Assembly (NCBI GenBank): GCA_023091665.1
Contig: JALJCQ010000013.1
Span: forward strand, 620,001 to 684,000
Length of the DNA stretch: 64,000 nt
Reading direction: 5' to 3'
From: Pythium myriotylum
Lineage: Eukaryota > Oomycota > Peronosporomycetes > Pythiales > Pythiaceae
Part shown: piece after piece, positions 40,860 through 50,256 of the stretch
Layout: every line of letters starts with the position of its first letter
Position numbering within the stretch: the first letter of the stretch is position 1
Notes under the pieces: generated by a model
Seen by the model: only the letters and a program-made list of their open reading frames with translations
What the model was told of the DNA's origin: nothing
The model's database searches: none
Position numbers and translations under genes: made by a program

Positions 40860-41340
40860 GGCGTTGGGATGCGGCTGTGCGAGCTGCAGGTGGGGAGTGC
40901 GTGGGTTGTCGAGTGGGCTCGTGTGTGGAGATCGGCAAGATGCGGAATGAGTGGGCTGGAGTGGTCAAGTGGTGGGGAGCTGAACGTGGCTTTGCGGTGG
41001 GGATCGCAGGACGTGTAGATCGGAACTCTATGCTCTGGACAGTTGAAGCGGCACGCTGTGAGTGATCCGATCACGTGATTGCAGTAGTTCTCGTCCGTAG
41101 AGTAATCGCAGAGGGAGCTTGTGGTGTGTCATACGTGTAGAATCTCAACGGCAACCATACGCGGAGCCATTGTGCGGCGACTGGGCGTGTGAGGTGAACT
41201 AATAGTTGAAATCTCGAATTTAAGTAAATTGCACTTGTCGAGCAGCTGCTTGAGATAGGAATTTCGATGGAAGTGTCAACTTTCTACGCTCGGGTCTTTG
41301 AATGGCTCATAGGCGTCGTATGGAAGCTGAGAAGAACATA
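40860..41340 (-). promoter_or_regulatory. Promoter region of left type A gene (within palindrome arm)
   Basis: This 481-bp upstream region is mirrored exactly at 41423-41903, so both genes carry the same promoter and face away from a shared 82-bp centre. No other ORF is credible. Confidence 0.6.
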
Positions 41341-41422
41341 GGAGTCCATCTTTCTGAGACTGGCCCGGCTATGCGTATATATACGCTGCCATAGACAGGC
41401 CGGTTCACCTGGTTGCTGGGAA
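41341..41422. repeat. 82-bp spacer at the palindrome centre
   Basis: This is the only non-mirrored sequence between the arms. It contains the perfect 14-bp palindrome gcgtatatatacgc (about 41375-41388), flanked by ccggctat and ccatag...ggccgg, so the centre itself can fold. Confidence 0.85.
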
Positions 41423-42867
41423 TATGTTCTTCTCAGCTTCCATACGACGCCTATGAGCCATTCAAAGACCCGAGCGTAGAAAGTTGACACTTCCATCGAA
41501 ATTCCTATCTCAAGCAGCTGCTCGACAAGTGCAATTTACTTAAATTCGAGATTTCAACTATTAGTTCACCTCACACGCCCAGTCGCCGCACAATGGCTCC
41601 GCGTATGGTTGCCGTTGAGATTCTACACGTATGACACACCACAAGCTCCCTCTGCGATTACTCTACGGACGAGAACTACTGCAATCACGTGATCGGATCA
41701 CTCACAGCGTGCCGCTTCAACTGTCCAGAGCATAGAGTTCCGATCTACACGTCCTGCGATCCCCACCGCAAAGCCACGTTCAGCTCCCCACCACTTGACC
41801 ACTCCAGCCCACTCATTCCGCATCTTGCCGATCTCCACACACGAGCCCACTCGACAACCCACGCACTCCCCACCTGCAGCTCGCACAGCCGCATCCCAAC
41901 GCCATGGTCAAGCTCACCCTCGTCGTCGCCATAGCCTCCTTCGCCTTGCTCGGCGGACAGACCTCCGCCGAACAAATGACCTTCGGTCGGCTCGCCAAGA
42001 AACACGTGGGCGTCAACGTTGGCGTCGGCGCGCCGAACGTTGGGGTCAACGTCGGTGTCGGTGCGCCGAATGTCGGCGTCAACGTCGGCGTTGGCTCTCC
42101 GAACGTTGGGGTCAGCTCCCCAGGCGTCAACGTCGGTGTCAACGTGCCCGGCGTCAACGTCGGTGTGAACGCGCCGAACGTCGGCGTCAACACCAACATC
42201 AGTCCACCATCGGTCAACGTCAACAACCAGCTCAACCCGCCATCGATCAACGTGGGCAACAACGTCAGCCCGCCAGGCGTGAGCGTCAACAACCAGATCA
42301 ACCCTCCATCAGTCAGTGTCAACAACCAACCCAACCCTCCATCAGTCAACGTCAACAACAATGTCAGTCCCCCGTCGCTGAACGTCAACAACAATGTGTC
42401 ACCACCCTCGGTTAGTGTGAGCAACAACGTCTCGCCTCCGAACGTCAACGTCAATAACAACATGTCACCACCCTCGGTCAACGTCAACAACCAAGTCAAC
42501 CCGCCGTCTGTCAGCGTCAGCAACAACGTCGGATCACCCTCCATCAACGTCGACAACAAGGTCTCGCCATCCACTACCACGGTCACCAACACCGGCGACT
42601 CGCCTGGCCCGGGCACTGTTACCTCGGTCACGCCGGGCTCGAGTACCACCACCACGTCCACGACGCCTGGCACCAGCTCCACCACCACGTCCACGACACC
42701 AGGTACGAGCTCGACCACGACTTCTACCACGCCAGGCACGAGCTCCACGACTGTGTCCACGACGCCTGGATCGAGCTCCACGACGACGTCGACGACGCCA
42801 GGCGCTGGCTCGCCCACGCCATGCCCGAGCACGCCGGCGCCAGCGAGACGCGCACTCCGAGCGTAGA
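41423..42867. repeat. Right arm of 1,445-bp palindrome
   Basis: This mirrors 39896-41340. The inner end reads tatgttcttctcagcttcc, the reverse complement of the left inner end; the outer end is the last base of the type A stop codon plus one. Confidence 0.95.
41904..42866 (+). CDS. Secreted repeat protein, type A (right copy)
   Basis: A single exon encodes 320 aa, with a translation identical to the left copy: signal peptide, GVNVGVGAPNV repeats, NNxxSPPSVNV 11-mers, Thr/Ser/Pro mucin-like tail and terminal ARRALRA. Identity at both DNA and protein level over the whole arm means either a very recent duplication or ongoing gene conversion. The TAG at 42864-42866 coincides with the outer arm border, so the 3' UTRs of the two copies differ. 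Expression of the two copies could therefore be told apart only from 3' UTR reads. Confidence 0.85.
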   Translation: MVKLTLVVAIASFALLGGQTSAEQMTFGRLAKKHVGVNVGVGAPNVGVNVGVGAPNVGVNVGVGSPNVGVSSPGVNVGVNVPGVNVGVNAPNVGVNTNISPPSVNVNNQLNPPSINVGNNVSPPGVSVNNQINPPSVSVNNQPNPPSVNVNNNVSPPSLNVNNNVSPPSVSVSNNVSPPNVNVNNNMSPPSVNVNNQVNPPSVSVSNNVGSPSINVDNKVSPSTTTVTNTGDSPGPGTVTSVTPGSSTTTTSTTPGTSSTTTSTTPGTSSTTTSTTPGTSSTTVSTTPGSSSTTTSTTPGAGSPTPCPSTPAPARRALRA

Positions 42868-44097
42868 CCAGTCTTTTTGATTCTTCAACCTTTCTCGAGA
42901 AGTGAAGTATAACCAGATAAATCTGGATACTATTGGGTCATACTGACCCATTTCTCAGCTTTACTCTCGCCCTCAGAGGACGAGAACCACCCGACACTAT
43001 CTGAGGTCGGAGTGGCGGCTGCTAGGACGCAGCCCAGAATAGAACTCGAGGCCGCAAGGTCTCATCCCACCATATCCCCTGGACTACCGTGCACTGCACG
43101 GTGGGAGGATGGAGAAGGGAAGATAAGACAGAGAGTTGAATTAGCTCTAAACCACGCAAGTAAACGTTGGTGTGCTTTGGGAGTTCCAGCTCCCACGACG
43201 GTGTTCCTACCCGACTATTCGACGGAGGCATACTACAAGAAGGGATCCCCACGGATCTGCAAGCTGACTCAAGAGAGAAACCAAACTGCCGTGGTCGGAT
43301 GGTGTGTGGTCTCCCGCTGTTCTTTCCGTGTGAAGTGTTGTGTTCGTTGCGTATGTTTGCGTTCAAAACTCATCAATGTTGGATTTTGCTATGCTTTTCA
43401 AAGGTGTCATATTTGAGCACGAATGCTGGTCACATCTAGAGTTCTGGCAGCGAGACCAGCGAGTATACCAGCCTATCAATCCGCATAGTTTCAGATGTTG
43501 TTGAAGCCGTAGGAGCAGTCTGACCCCCAATCCCGTGGACGTCGATGGCGTAGAGGGTTCAACTCGTACATGGAGGTGATAGTTACAGTACTCGTAGCCT
43601 GGGTGCACCCAGTAATGTTGAGAGCACCCTACACCGCATTGACGAAAACTAGTCGCAACCTGTTTGCCGACTTCATTCTTCTCCGCGATGATTTTCATCG
43701 CATCGGCCACGTCAAATGGGCTTACTGCGGGCGTAGCCTTCACCGATCTAACGCTGACTCATGAGCCACCGGCACCTATTCTCGTCAGAAAGAAATGCTT
43801 TGGGGTATCCGGTACGGAAAGAGAGTTTGGACAAGATGAACCAGTCCTGACGGCTTCTCTCCGTTTGGTGGCTGATCGCGCTACCTATGACTCGCAAACC
43901 GATTGCAACGTCCAGCCACCAAACTGAAGGCGCTCATGGGAATCGTGTCTCACAATGAATCCATTCAAAAACAAACATCCACCGAAACAGGACATAACGC
44001 GTGTGACACACGATATCTTCTCGAAAGGACATCGGCACACGCCGGGAGCTGCACAGCTCCCCAGCTTGAGGAATTTGCATAATGTTCACGATCCCCT
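42868..44097. other. Degenerate intergenic region right of palindrome 1
   Basis: From 42868 to about 43250 sits roughly 340 bp more than at the left side, an insertion here or a deletion there, with a small tgggtca-tac-tgaccca hairpin (42934-42950). A 127-codon minus-strand frame (43363-43743) with Cys and His residues has no recognisable domain and is not called. Confidence 0.5.
43252..43383. repeat. Outer diverged arm of inverted duplication 1 (right)
   Basis: This matches the reverse complement of 39721-39857 at about 90% identity. The coordinate sum is about 83,103, shifted by 340 from the core palindrome, which fixes the size of the intervening indel. Confidence 0.85.
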
Positions 44098-44955
44098 TCA
44101 ATTCCATCGTCCACGGAGAGTACGTTTCGTAGGCACCGACGTCCTCGGGAATGGCGCTGTCATCTCATGGAGAAGTTCACCACTTGTTGAACTTGAACCT
44201 GACGAGGTGGGCGTCGTGGTGATGCTCGTGTCCTGAATCGGAAATGACTTGACGGTTCCTGGGCCAGGTAAGCTGTCCATGCTGATCCCTGAGTCAACGT
44301 GGATGGTGCTTCTGACAGACTGTGGGTCAGTGTTATCGATGTTGTCTGAATCAGAACTAATGTAGTTATTCACATTGACTAATGGAGGGCTGACATTGCC
44401 GTCCATATTCGCTGGCGGCGCACCGTTTTGGTTCTGGAAGTTGGCTGATGGCGCGCTCAGTTGGTTTTTGTTGCTCGGGTGAGATCCTTGCGACTGGACG
44501 CCGACATCCACGAATGGAGCTTTCACGCCAACGTTGACGTTGCTGTTCCCACGGGACCCTGGCTCGTTTGACCCTTGCGACTGAACACCGACATCCACAA
44601 AGGGCGCTTTGACACCAACATTCACGTCATTGTTCTTGGCAGCAGCCCCCGACGGATTTGCTTCCTGTGATTGAACGTCAACGTTTACAAACGGTGCTTG
44701 GACACCAACTTTGACATTTTTGTTGCCATGGGATCCCGATGAGTGTGAGCCTTGTGATTGCACACCGACGTTAACAAACGGTGCTCGAACGTTGACGTCA
44801 GAACCGCTCGGGTTGTTGCCAGCCGTATTGTCCTTAACGTTGACGTTCACGAGAGGTTGGCCAAATAATCCTGAGAGAAGTCCCGTGAAGATGTCTTGGG
44901 CAGTAACCTGGCTAATGAGCATGGCGAATGCACAAACGACCGCGATCTTGGCCAT
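44098..44955 (-). CDS. Secreted repeat protein, type C
   Basis: A single exon encodes 285 aa. The signal peptide is MAKIAVVCAFAMLISQVTAQ. The mature protein has four imperfect repeats of about 35 residues built on VNVGVKAPFVDVGVQSQGS with variable Ser/Gly/Asn-rich spacers. Then come SPPLVNVNN, a link to the type A/B 11-mers, a Ser/Thr-rich stretch and the end VPTKRTLRGRWN. The terminal R-T-L-R matches the family's C-terminal RxLR-like element, here five residues from the end. No Cys after the signal. Function unknown; predicted secreted. A shorter relative, type D, lies at 55346, on the other side of the retrotransposon. Confidence 0.82.
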   Translation of the reverse strand: MAKIAVVCAFAMLISQVTAQDIFTGLLSGLFGQPLVNVNVKDNTAGNNPSGSDVNVRAPFVNVGVQSQGSHSSGSHGNKNVKVGVQAPFVNVDVQSQEANPSGAAAKNNDVNVGVKAPFVDVGVQSQGSNEPGSRGNSNVNVGVKAPFVDVGVQSQGSHPSNKNQLSAPSANFQNQNGAPPANMDGNVSPPLVNVNNYISSDSDNIDNTDPQSVRSTIHVDSGISMDSLPGPGTVKSFPIQDTSITTTPTSSGSSSTSGELLHEMTAPFPRTSVPTKRTLRGRWN

Positions 44956-45983
44956 AGTTGTCGTGCTCTTGTTCGTTTTACGTCGGACTCAGCTACCTGG
45001 CGAGAATATTCTGAAGTGGATTATAGAGACCAACGGAACTTCGTGGTGCACGAAAAAGCAGTACAAGTTGGCGACTGGGTGAAGATCCTACCAGTGGATG
45101 ACAGGGGATCCATAAAGAAGCCTTTGATCTGGTCATATCTACCGGAAGAAGCGTCGATCGGCAACATGATTGCCGCTCTCGCAGATGGAATTCTTTTCTT
45201 CTCAATGGATCTGCGGACTAATCAAGCAAGTGATACTGTTCTGTGCAGTGATTCAGCGAGAGTTCCGTGCGATCGAGTTGCCTTTATGTATGGTCCATGA
45301 TTCGAAATAAATCACACATGGACATAATTCAAATCCCCGTATGTGGCGGCATCGCGTCAGGCGGGACGACCGATGACAGCATGTTGGTTCTTTTGTGCAT
45401 AACTTGGTAGAAGATGAGGCTGCTCAGCCGAGCACCTCATCATAAACTACGACTGCATCATTTCGATCCGGGAGGTGGCTCCGACCACACAAGTGTGTTG
45501 GCTATTCTAGTAGTGGCCGGGAAACGGTGTACCCTCCCGCCACTTCTACCTTTCGCAAGATCTACACCATCATGAAGCATCCGCCCAAGCGACAAACACT
45601 GGGTGCAAATCTGAAACGAAAAAAAAAAAGGTTGGTGCAGGCAAATACTTCCCACTCGGGACAGTGTGTACGAAAGGTGCATTGGGTGGCTCCACGTCAT
45701 GCTATGAGCTATTTTCTAGTACTATCATGGTTGAACTTAGTTGACTTGACTTGCATCATCATCGTTTCCTAGTCCTATGCCCGTGAATACTAGCTTTTTT
45801 TGTTTTTGTTTTTGTGCGCTTTGCAATGCGGTGGTCGTACTCAACTCGACATTTTGTAGACAATTACATGCTGTGCCCAGCATCGGGGGCTCCGGATGGG
45901 GTTGTATTGTGAGTATCGCCGGATACTTAGATTCAGTGTTGGCAGTGCACCAATAGGATTTCGGGCACATACGTAGCGGCGGT
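44956..45983. other. Gene-poor stretch between type C gene and retrotransposon
   Basis: About 1 kb with no supported gene. It includes the type C promoter, an A9 run near 45621 and T-rich tracts near 45795-45811. Confidence 0.5.
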
Positions 45984-45999
45984 CAGTGTAAGGAATGAG
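45984..45999. repeat. Target-site duplication, left copy
   Basis: The 16 bp cagtgtaaggaatgag is repeated exactly at 55135-55150, bracketing the retrotransposon. Confidence 0.93.
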
Positions 46000-46076
46000 A
46001 GAGAGAAGGTGGAGTCTATTGAGTTTCGATTTACGTACTCTAATAGCTATCAGCTCGCAGTGCTATGGCCGGCCGT

Positions 46077-46690
46077 TCAGGGGTCAACCTGGCGGAGAAG
46101 CCAGGGATGGAGGTCGGAGGCGATGAGCTGGGGCAGGTCGGTGTGTCCCGGCCTGCTTGTTGGATGGAAGACGTGGGTATAGTTGTCCTCCCCCGCGAGG
46201 TTGGCGAGCGAGTTGGCCATGCGGTTGTGCGCTCGAAGGTGGTGATTCCATTCTCGTACGTCGAGCTGATCCGCTAGAGTTCTCGCTTGACGGTACATGG
46301 AAAGAAGGGTGGGGTTCTTGGGCGGACGATGGTCGCGTAGTTGCCGTAAAATCAGTTCACTGGCGCCAATAATGTAAAGACCAGTCCAGTGGTTCTCTTT
46401 AGCGGCTTGGAGCCCGGTGATCAGGCCGGTGTATTCTGCACAGGTGTTCGTTGTTGAAGCCGCTGAGAGGCGCGTCGCCGCACTCCACAGGACTGTTGGG
46501 GTGTTCTTCGTCCTGTCAAGGTTGATCACGACCGACCCTGCTCCGCCGGGTCCCGGGTTGCCTCGGGTATCTCCAGCAAAGAAGAGGAGTCGAGTTGGTG
46601 CGTTGGGTAGAGGTGGGAGAGCTGGCTGATCCGGAGGACCTCGGAGAAGCCCGCGGATCTCATCAACTAAGTCGCTCGCGTAGGGGGGGA
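46077..46690 (-). pseudogene. Retrotransposon RNase H domain, catalytic residues lost
   Basis: The frame runs from about the frameshift at a G7 run (46683-46689) to TGA 46077. The RNase H fold is plain: LLFFAGDTRGNPGPGGAGSV, TCAEYTGLITGL, YIIGASELILRQLRDHRPP, HNRMANSLANLAG. The related fragment at 57732 has DGGSRG, AEYHGL, GDSAMI and MADSLAN at the same places. Thus three of the four catalytic acids are replaced here (Asp to Ala, Asp to Ala, Asp to Asn) while Glu remains. Upstream frames of the same ORF (to 47135) are antisense or out-of-frame readings of the zinc-finger region. Confidence 0.85.
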
Positions 46691-47280
46691 AGATCTGTGC
46701 GTCTGGCGAACTTGAAGGAGAGGGTCTCAAGGACTTGTTGGCACCTGGCACTGTGGATTGCGTTGGCGGTCGTGGGTGACCACGCTCGCTGCGGATCGGC
46801 GGCTCCATTGCGCCATGAGATGATGACGACAAGTGTCTCCAAGACCAACTGCTGCCAAACCGCTTGTAGGGCTGGGTAGAGACCTCCTCTTGTGTCGTCG
46901 TCGTCGTGCGGTTGACACTTGCTGAGGGAGGGTTGTTCCCAGACTTTGTGCGGTACTCGTGGAAGCCGGAGGCTGAAGACTGCCGTAAGGAATTCAGTTT
47001 TAGATGCTTGATCGTGTTGTCGCCATAAGCCAAGCCGCGCGAAGAGAGCCCTGATCCGTGCCCAAAGCCGCGCTGCCCCGTTGCAGGTCCAGACGATGTG
47101 ATAGACTGAACCACCGCTGGTCCCAGCGGCGGCACAGTGAGGGCAGCCCCGTCGGCTGTTCACGTGATCCCAGCCTGATAGACACTGTCCTTTGACACGT
47201 AGGAAAGTCAAACGCTGTCGACTCGTGCTGTTGGGGAGTCTGTGAATGGCAGCCCCCTCCAGACACCGTGAGAGGCATCG
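46663..47280 (-). pseudogene. Retrotransposon RVT zinc-finger region
   Basis: This frame encodes CLEGAAIHRLPNSTSRQRL, then LRVKGQCLSGWDHVN and CPHCAAAGTSGGSVYHIVWTC. The CxxC...H...C pattern matches the zf-RVT domain that follows the RT in LINEs. It ends in a frameshift just before the RNase H domain. Its upstream border at about 47280 is the left breakpoint of the inverted block. Confidence 0.85.
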
Positions 47281-48797
47281 GTTCTAAAGCAACTTCTCGC
47301 CAACTTCGCCGAGGCATCAGGTCTTCACGTTAATCTCGACAAGAGCACCGGTATATTCCTTGGAACGAAAGGATGGGCCTCCGACCGAGAGAAACTAGGT
47401 TTCCCCGTCGCTGACTGCAACCAACTCATCCGCTATCTGGGAGCTCAGATCTCGACCTCGCCTCTGGGGGCGCAGGTTTGGGAAGTCACTCTCCAGCAGA
47501 TCCGCGCGCGCCTCCATCTAGCGGCAATCAAGACGAGCGACGTCTTGCAGCGCGTTCTGGTCTGCCAAAGTGTCATCATACCGAAGATTTTGTTCGTCGC
47601 GAGACACGCTTGGCCAACGTCGACGATGATCCTCAAAATGCAAAACTTCATGAACAAATATGTCTGGCATGGCTCGATCTCCGACGAACCCACGACACGA
47701 AGAGCTTGGATGAACTCTACTCTGGCGACCACTCCACGAAGTGAAGGCGGCCTGCATATACCCTCACTACGCGATGAACTGCTGAACCTCAGTGCGACAA
47801 CGGTGCAACGCTGGTACTCCACGCACGACCCGGTTGCTAAGGCTGTTGGCCTCACGCTAGCTGTCGTCGGCTGCCGCAGCGATGCTACTCATGTGACACC
47901 ATGGCGCGGACCGGATATCCAGCCGCGACTAACCCCGACGCTGGCGAAATCCGGACGTGCGGTCCTCAGAGCAGCAGCCTGCTACCCATGGGCCGCAGAA
48001 GAACGTGATCTGGTACTGCAGCTACTTCCCACCGCTGGAAGAACCACGCTTAGGAACGGTCGATGGGAAAATGGATGGTTTGTGCGCGACTTCACGGCCG
48101 TCTTAAAGCCTCTCCTGGAAATACGCGCAGTCCAACGATCACGAGCGGGCAGACTAAATGTGAACGCCTTGCGCCACTCCAAGCTTCTCGGCGCAGATTT
48201 ATTGCTCCATCCTTCGGGTCGACCGCTTCGACAAGGAGATCTCCCCGGACTTCGAAGTGGTGATTCTACGATCGACGAGCTCTTGGAGATTGTCTGGGTA
48301 AACGGACGCAAGCTCAAATTCCGTCTCAAGAACCAGAGTTACCCATACGGCTCACCAACCAGCTTTCGCTTATTATGTGACACGATTGTTTTCTGCTATC
48401 CCGACCTACTCACTGCGATCGAGCCAGAAGAGGTCCTTCTGGAACACGGTAAGACCGAGGAGACATGGCGACTACAGACACGTGGAAGTGCGGTCCATCT
48501 CATGCGGGAGCACGGCTCGCACGAAGTGGATGATCTGGGACGCGTCTCTTCGCTCCACCAAGCCGAAGGTACTGCGAGGCGAGCGTCCCAACGTAGCTCC
48601 CTCACGTTTGCTCCGCATCCAATCCTCAGCCCAGTGCTCCCCCTGTGGGGCGCTTCGCAGCTCCACTCGCGCGAAAAGATTCGAGAGCTCCTCGCAAAGG
48701 CCAGAGTTCAGCGGGCACAAGCTGAGCTCGCCGCACGAGCTGACCAAGCACGGAGTACATCCACGAAGTTTGCGGATGCAATCGAAGACGTTACGTT
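47281..48797 (+). pseudogene. Inverted RT thumb/connection segment of the retrotransposon
   Basis: On the plus strand, opposite to the rest of the element, an open frame of about 505 codons starts VLKQLLANFAEASGLHVNLD and continues KSTGIFLGTK, LIRYLGAQIST, PKILFVARHAWP, TPRSEGGLHIPSLRDELLN. These are the standard RT thumb and connection motifs (K-S-x-x-x, YLG, GG(L)xIP) that follow the FADD palm motif. The palm itself ends at 48796 on the minus strand with FADDTTV and a stop. The frame here then runs on into antisense of that palm and stops at 48840. The block therefore fits exactly between palm and zinc finger if turned round. Confidence 0.9.
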
Positions 48798-50256
48798 AGA
48801 CCGTAGTATCATCAGCGAACCCCACGATGGCAGCAGATAGGTCGTCAGTTAGCGCCAGTCCAGGCAGCGCCGTGCAGTTGTGAACTAGTGCATAAAGCAC
48901 ATCAACCGCGAGAACGAACAGTGTCGGCGCGAGCGGGCATCCTTGTCTAATTCCCGTATGGACGTCAAGAGTCGTGGAGACCTGGCCGTCGACTATGAAG
49001 GTGGCCGTCGTCCCTAGATGCATTTGGTCCACGGCCTCCACTAGTTCAGTCGGAAATCCTTGCCACCGTAGAGCTCTGGAGAGGAAGGCTCTGTCCAGCG
49101 TATCATATGCCTTCGAGAAGTCCAGTAAGATTGCGGCTGCTTCTCGTGGTAGCATGCCATCACGGGGACGTTGCTGCAGCGCAGACCAGACGTCGATGGC
49201 GTCGTGGACCTGTCTACCGGGAACAAAGCCGTACTGAGTCTTCGCGACTAGTGCAGGGACTTGTCGTCGGATTCGATTAAGCAATACCTTCGCGTATATC
49301 TTGTAGTCAGAATTAAGGAGAGCGATAGGTCGAAAGTCGAGCCCTGACTCCGGCGAGATCTTCTTCGGGATACAGCATACAGCTGCAGTCTTGAAGCTCT
49401 CCGGAAGCTTGCGTGCAAGGTACCACGTTGTGAACAGAGGAGCGAGTACTTGCGACGCTTCGTCAGCATGATCCCGATACCAATCATTGGGAATACCGTC
49501 TGGACCGCTGGCATTGCCTCGAGGGCAGGCACGGATGGCTCGTGATACTTCGGTTTGCGTGAATGGGTCAGTGGCGACATCAAAGTCGATAGGTTCCGTC
49601 TTGGGCGGAAGCTGGTCGAATAGGAGATCTTGGGCGGTTGCATCGCACGGCTGTCGTTGGATGATCGGAAGCCAGTCGTGTCCAACCCGATCTGCTACAG
49701 TGGGGTGCCTTCCGGCTGTAAGTCGAATAAGACGGGTACCCCTCCTCGTAACCTTGATCGATATGCGCTTGAAAAAAGCGCCCGCCGACTCGTGCATCCG
49801 CCCCGCGTGAGTCTCAAAGCGCACCACTCGTGCTCTCCTTGTCCTTAGACTCTGGATATGGATCAGTTTGCGTCGAATGGAGCGCGCCCTTGCAGCTGGA
49901 TCCAGAGACATCGTGGCGAAGGCTCTGGTGATAGCTTCGATACTTTCTGGGATTCGATCTGTTCGTGTGTTGGCTGCACGTTTGGCTTCACGCAGTGCCT
50001 TCGTGAGCCGCCTGACGTGGGTCCTGTGCTTGCTAGTTTCTGCTGCTTGTCGCTCACGCTTTTTATTCAGGCTGTCGCGTCGTATGTGGGTCTTCAACTT
50101 GTCCCAACCAGGCGCCGAGTCTTCTGCAGGTAGTGTGGTGAGCTGCTTTCCATCGTTCAAAAGCAGTTTCGAACCAACATCATTGATGGCGTCCACCGCA
50201 CAGGGGGGCAGCGGATATCTCAGCCTCGGTTGGCGTGGTCGCCGGCGTGTCGGATG
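48796..50256 (-). pseudogene. Retrotransposon reverse transcriptase palm (ORF2, second part)
   Basis: This frame encodes about 485 residues: a basic N-terminal region, then RT motifs ACPRGNASGPDGIPNDWY, IALLNSDYKIYAKVLLNRI, AILLDFSKAYDTLDRAFL (motif A), IRQGCPLAPTLF (motif B) and GFADDTTV (motif C). It ends abruptly with TAA right after motif C at the inversion breakpoint. A single in-frame TGA (50257-50259) separates it from the endonuclease; alternatively a pair of compensating indels does, since another frame reads sensibly there. Confidence 0.9.

Larger units (their letters stand above)
39896..41340. repeat. Left arm of 1,445-bp palindrome
   Basis: This arm is the reverse complement of 41423-42867. 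Every open frame in the arm reappears at mirrored coordinates (sum 82,763) with identical translation, and I found no mismatch in the stretches compared. Pairing stops outward at 39895/42868. The arm contains one complete gene and its promoter. Confidence 0.95.

Noticed and set aside
41284..41496. 70-codon minus-strand frame across the palindrome centre
   Set aside because: It simply reads through the spacer into the opposite arm; not conserved as protein.
43363..43743. 127-codon minus-strand frame with several Cys and His
   Set aside because: No signal peptide, no repeat, no known motif; too little support.
46691..47135. Upstream part of the long RNase H open frame
   Set aside because: This portion is an out-of-frame reading of the zinc-finger region; the real domain starts after the frameshift at the G7 run.
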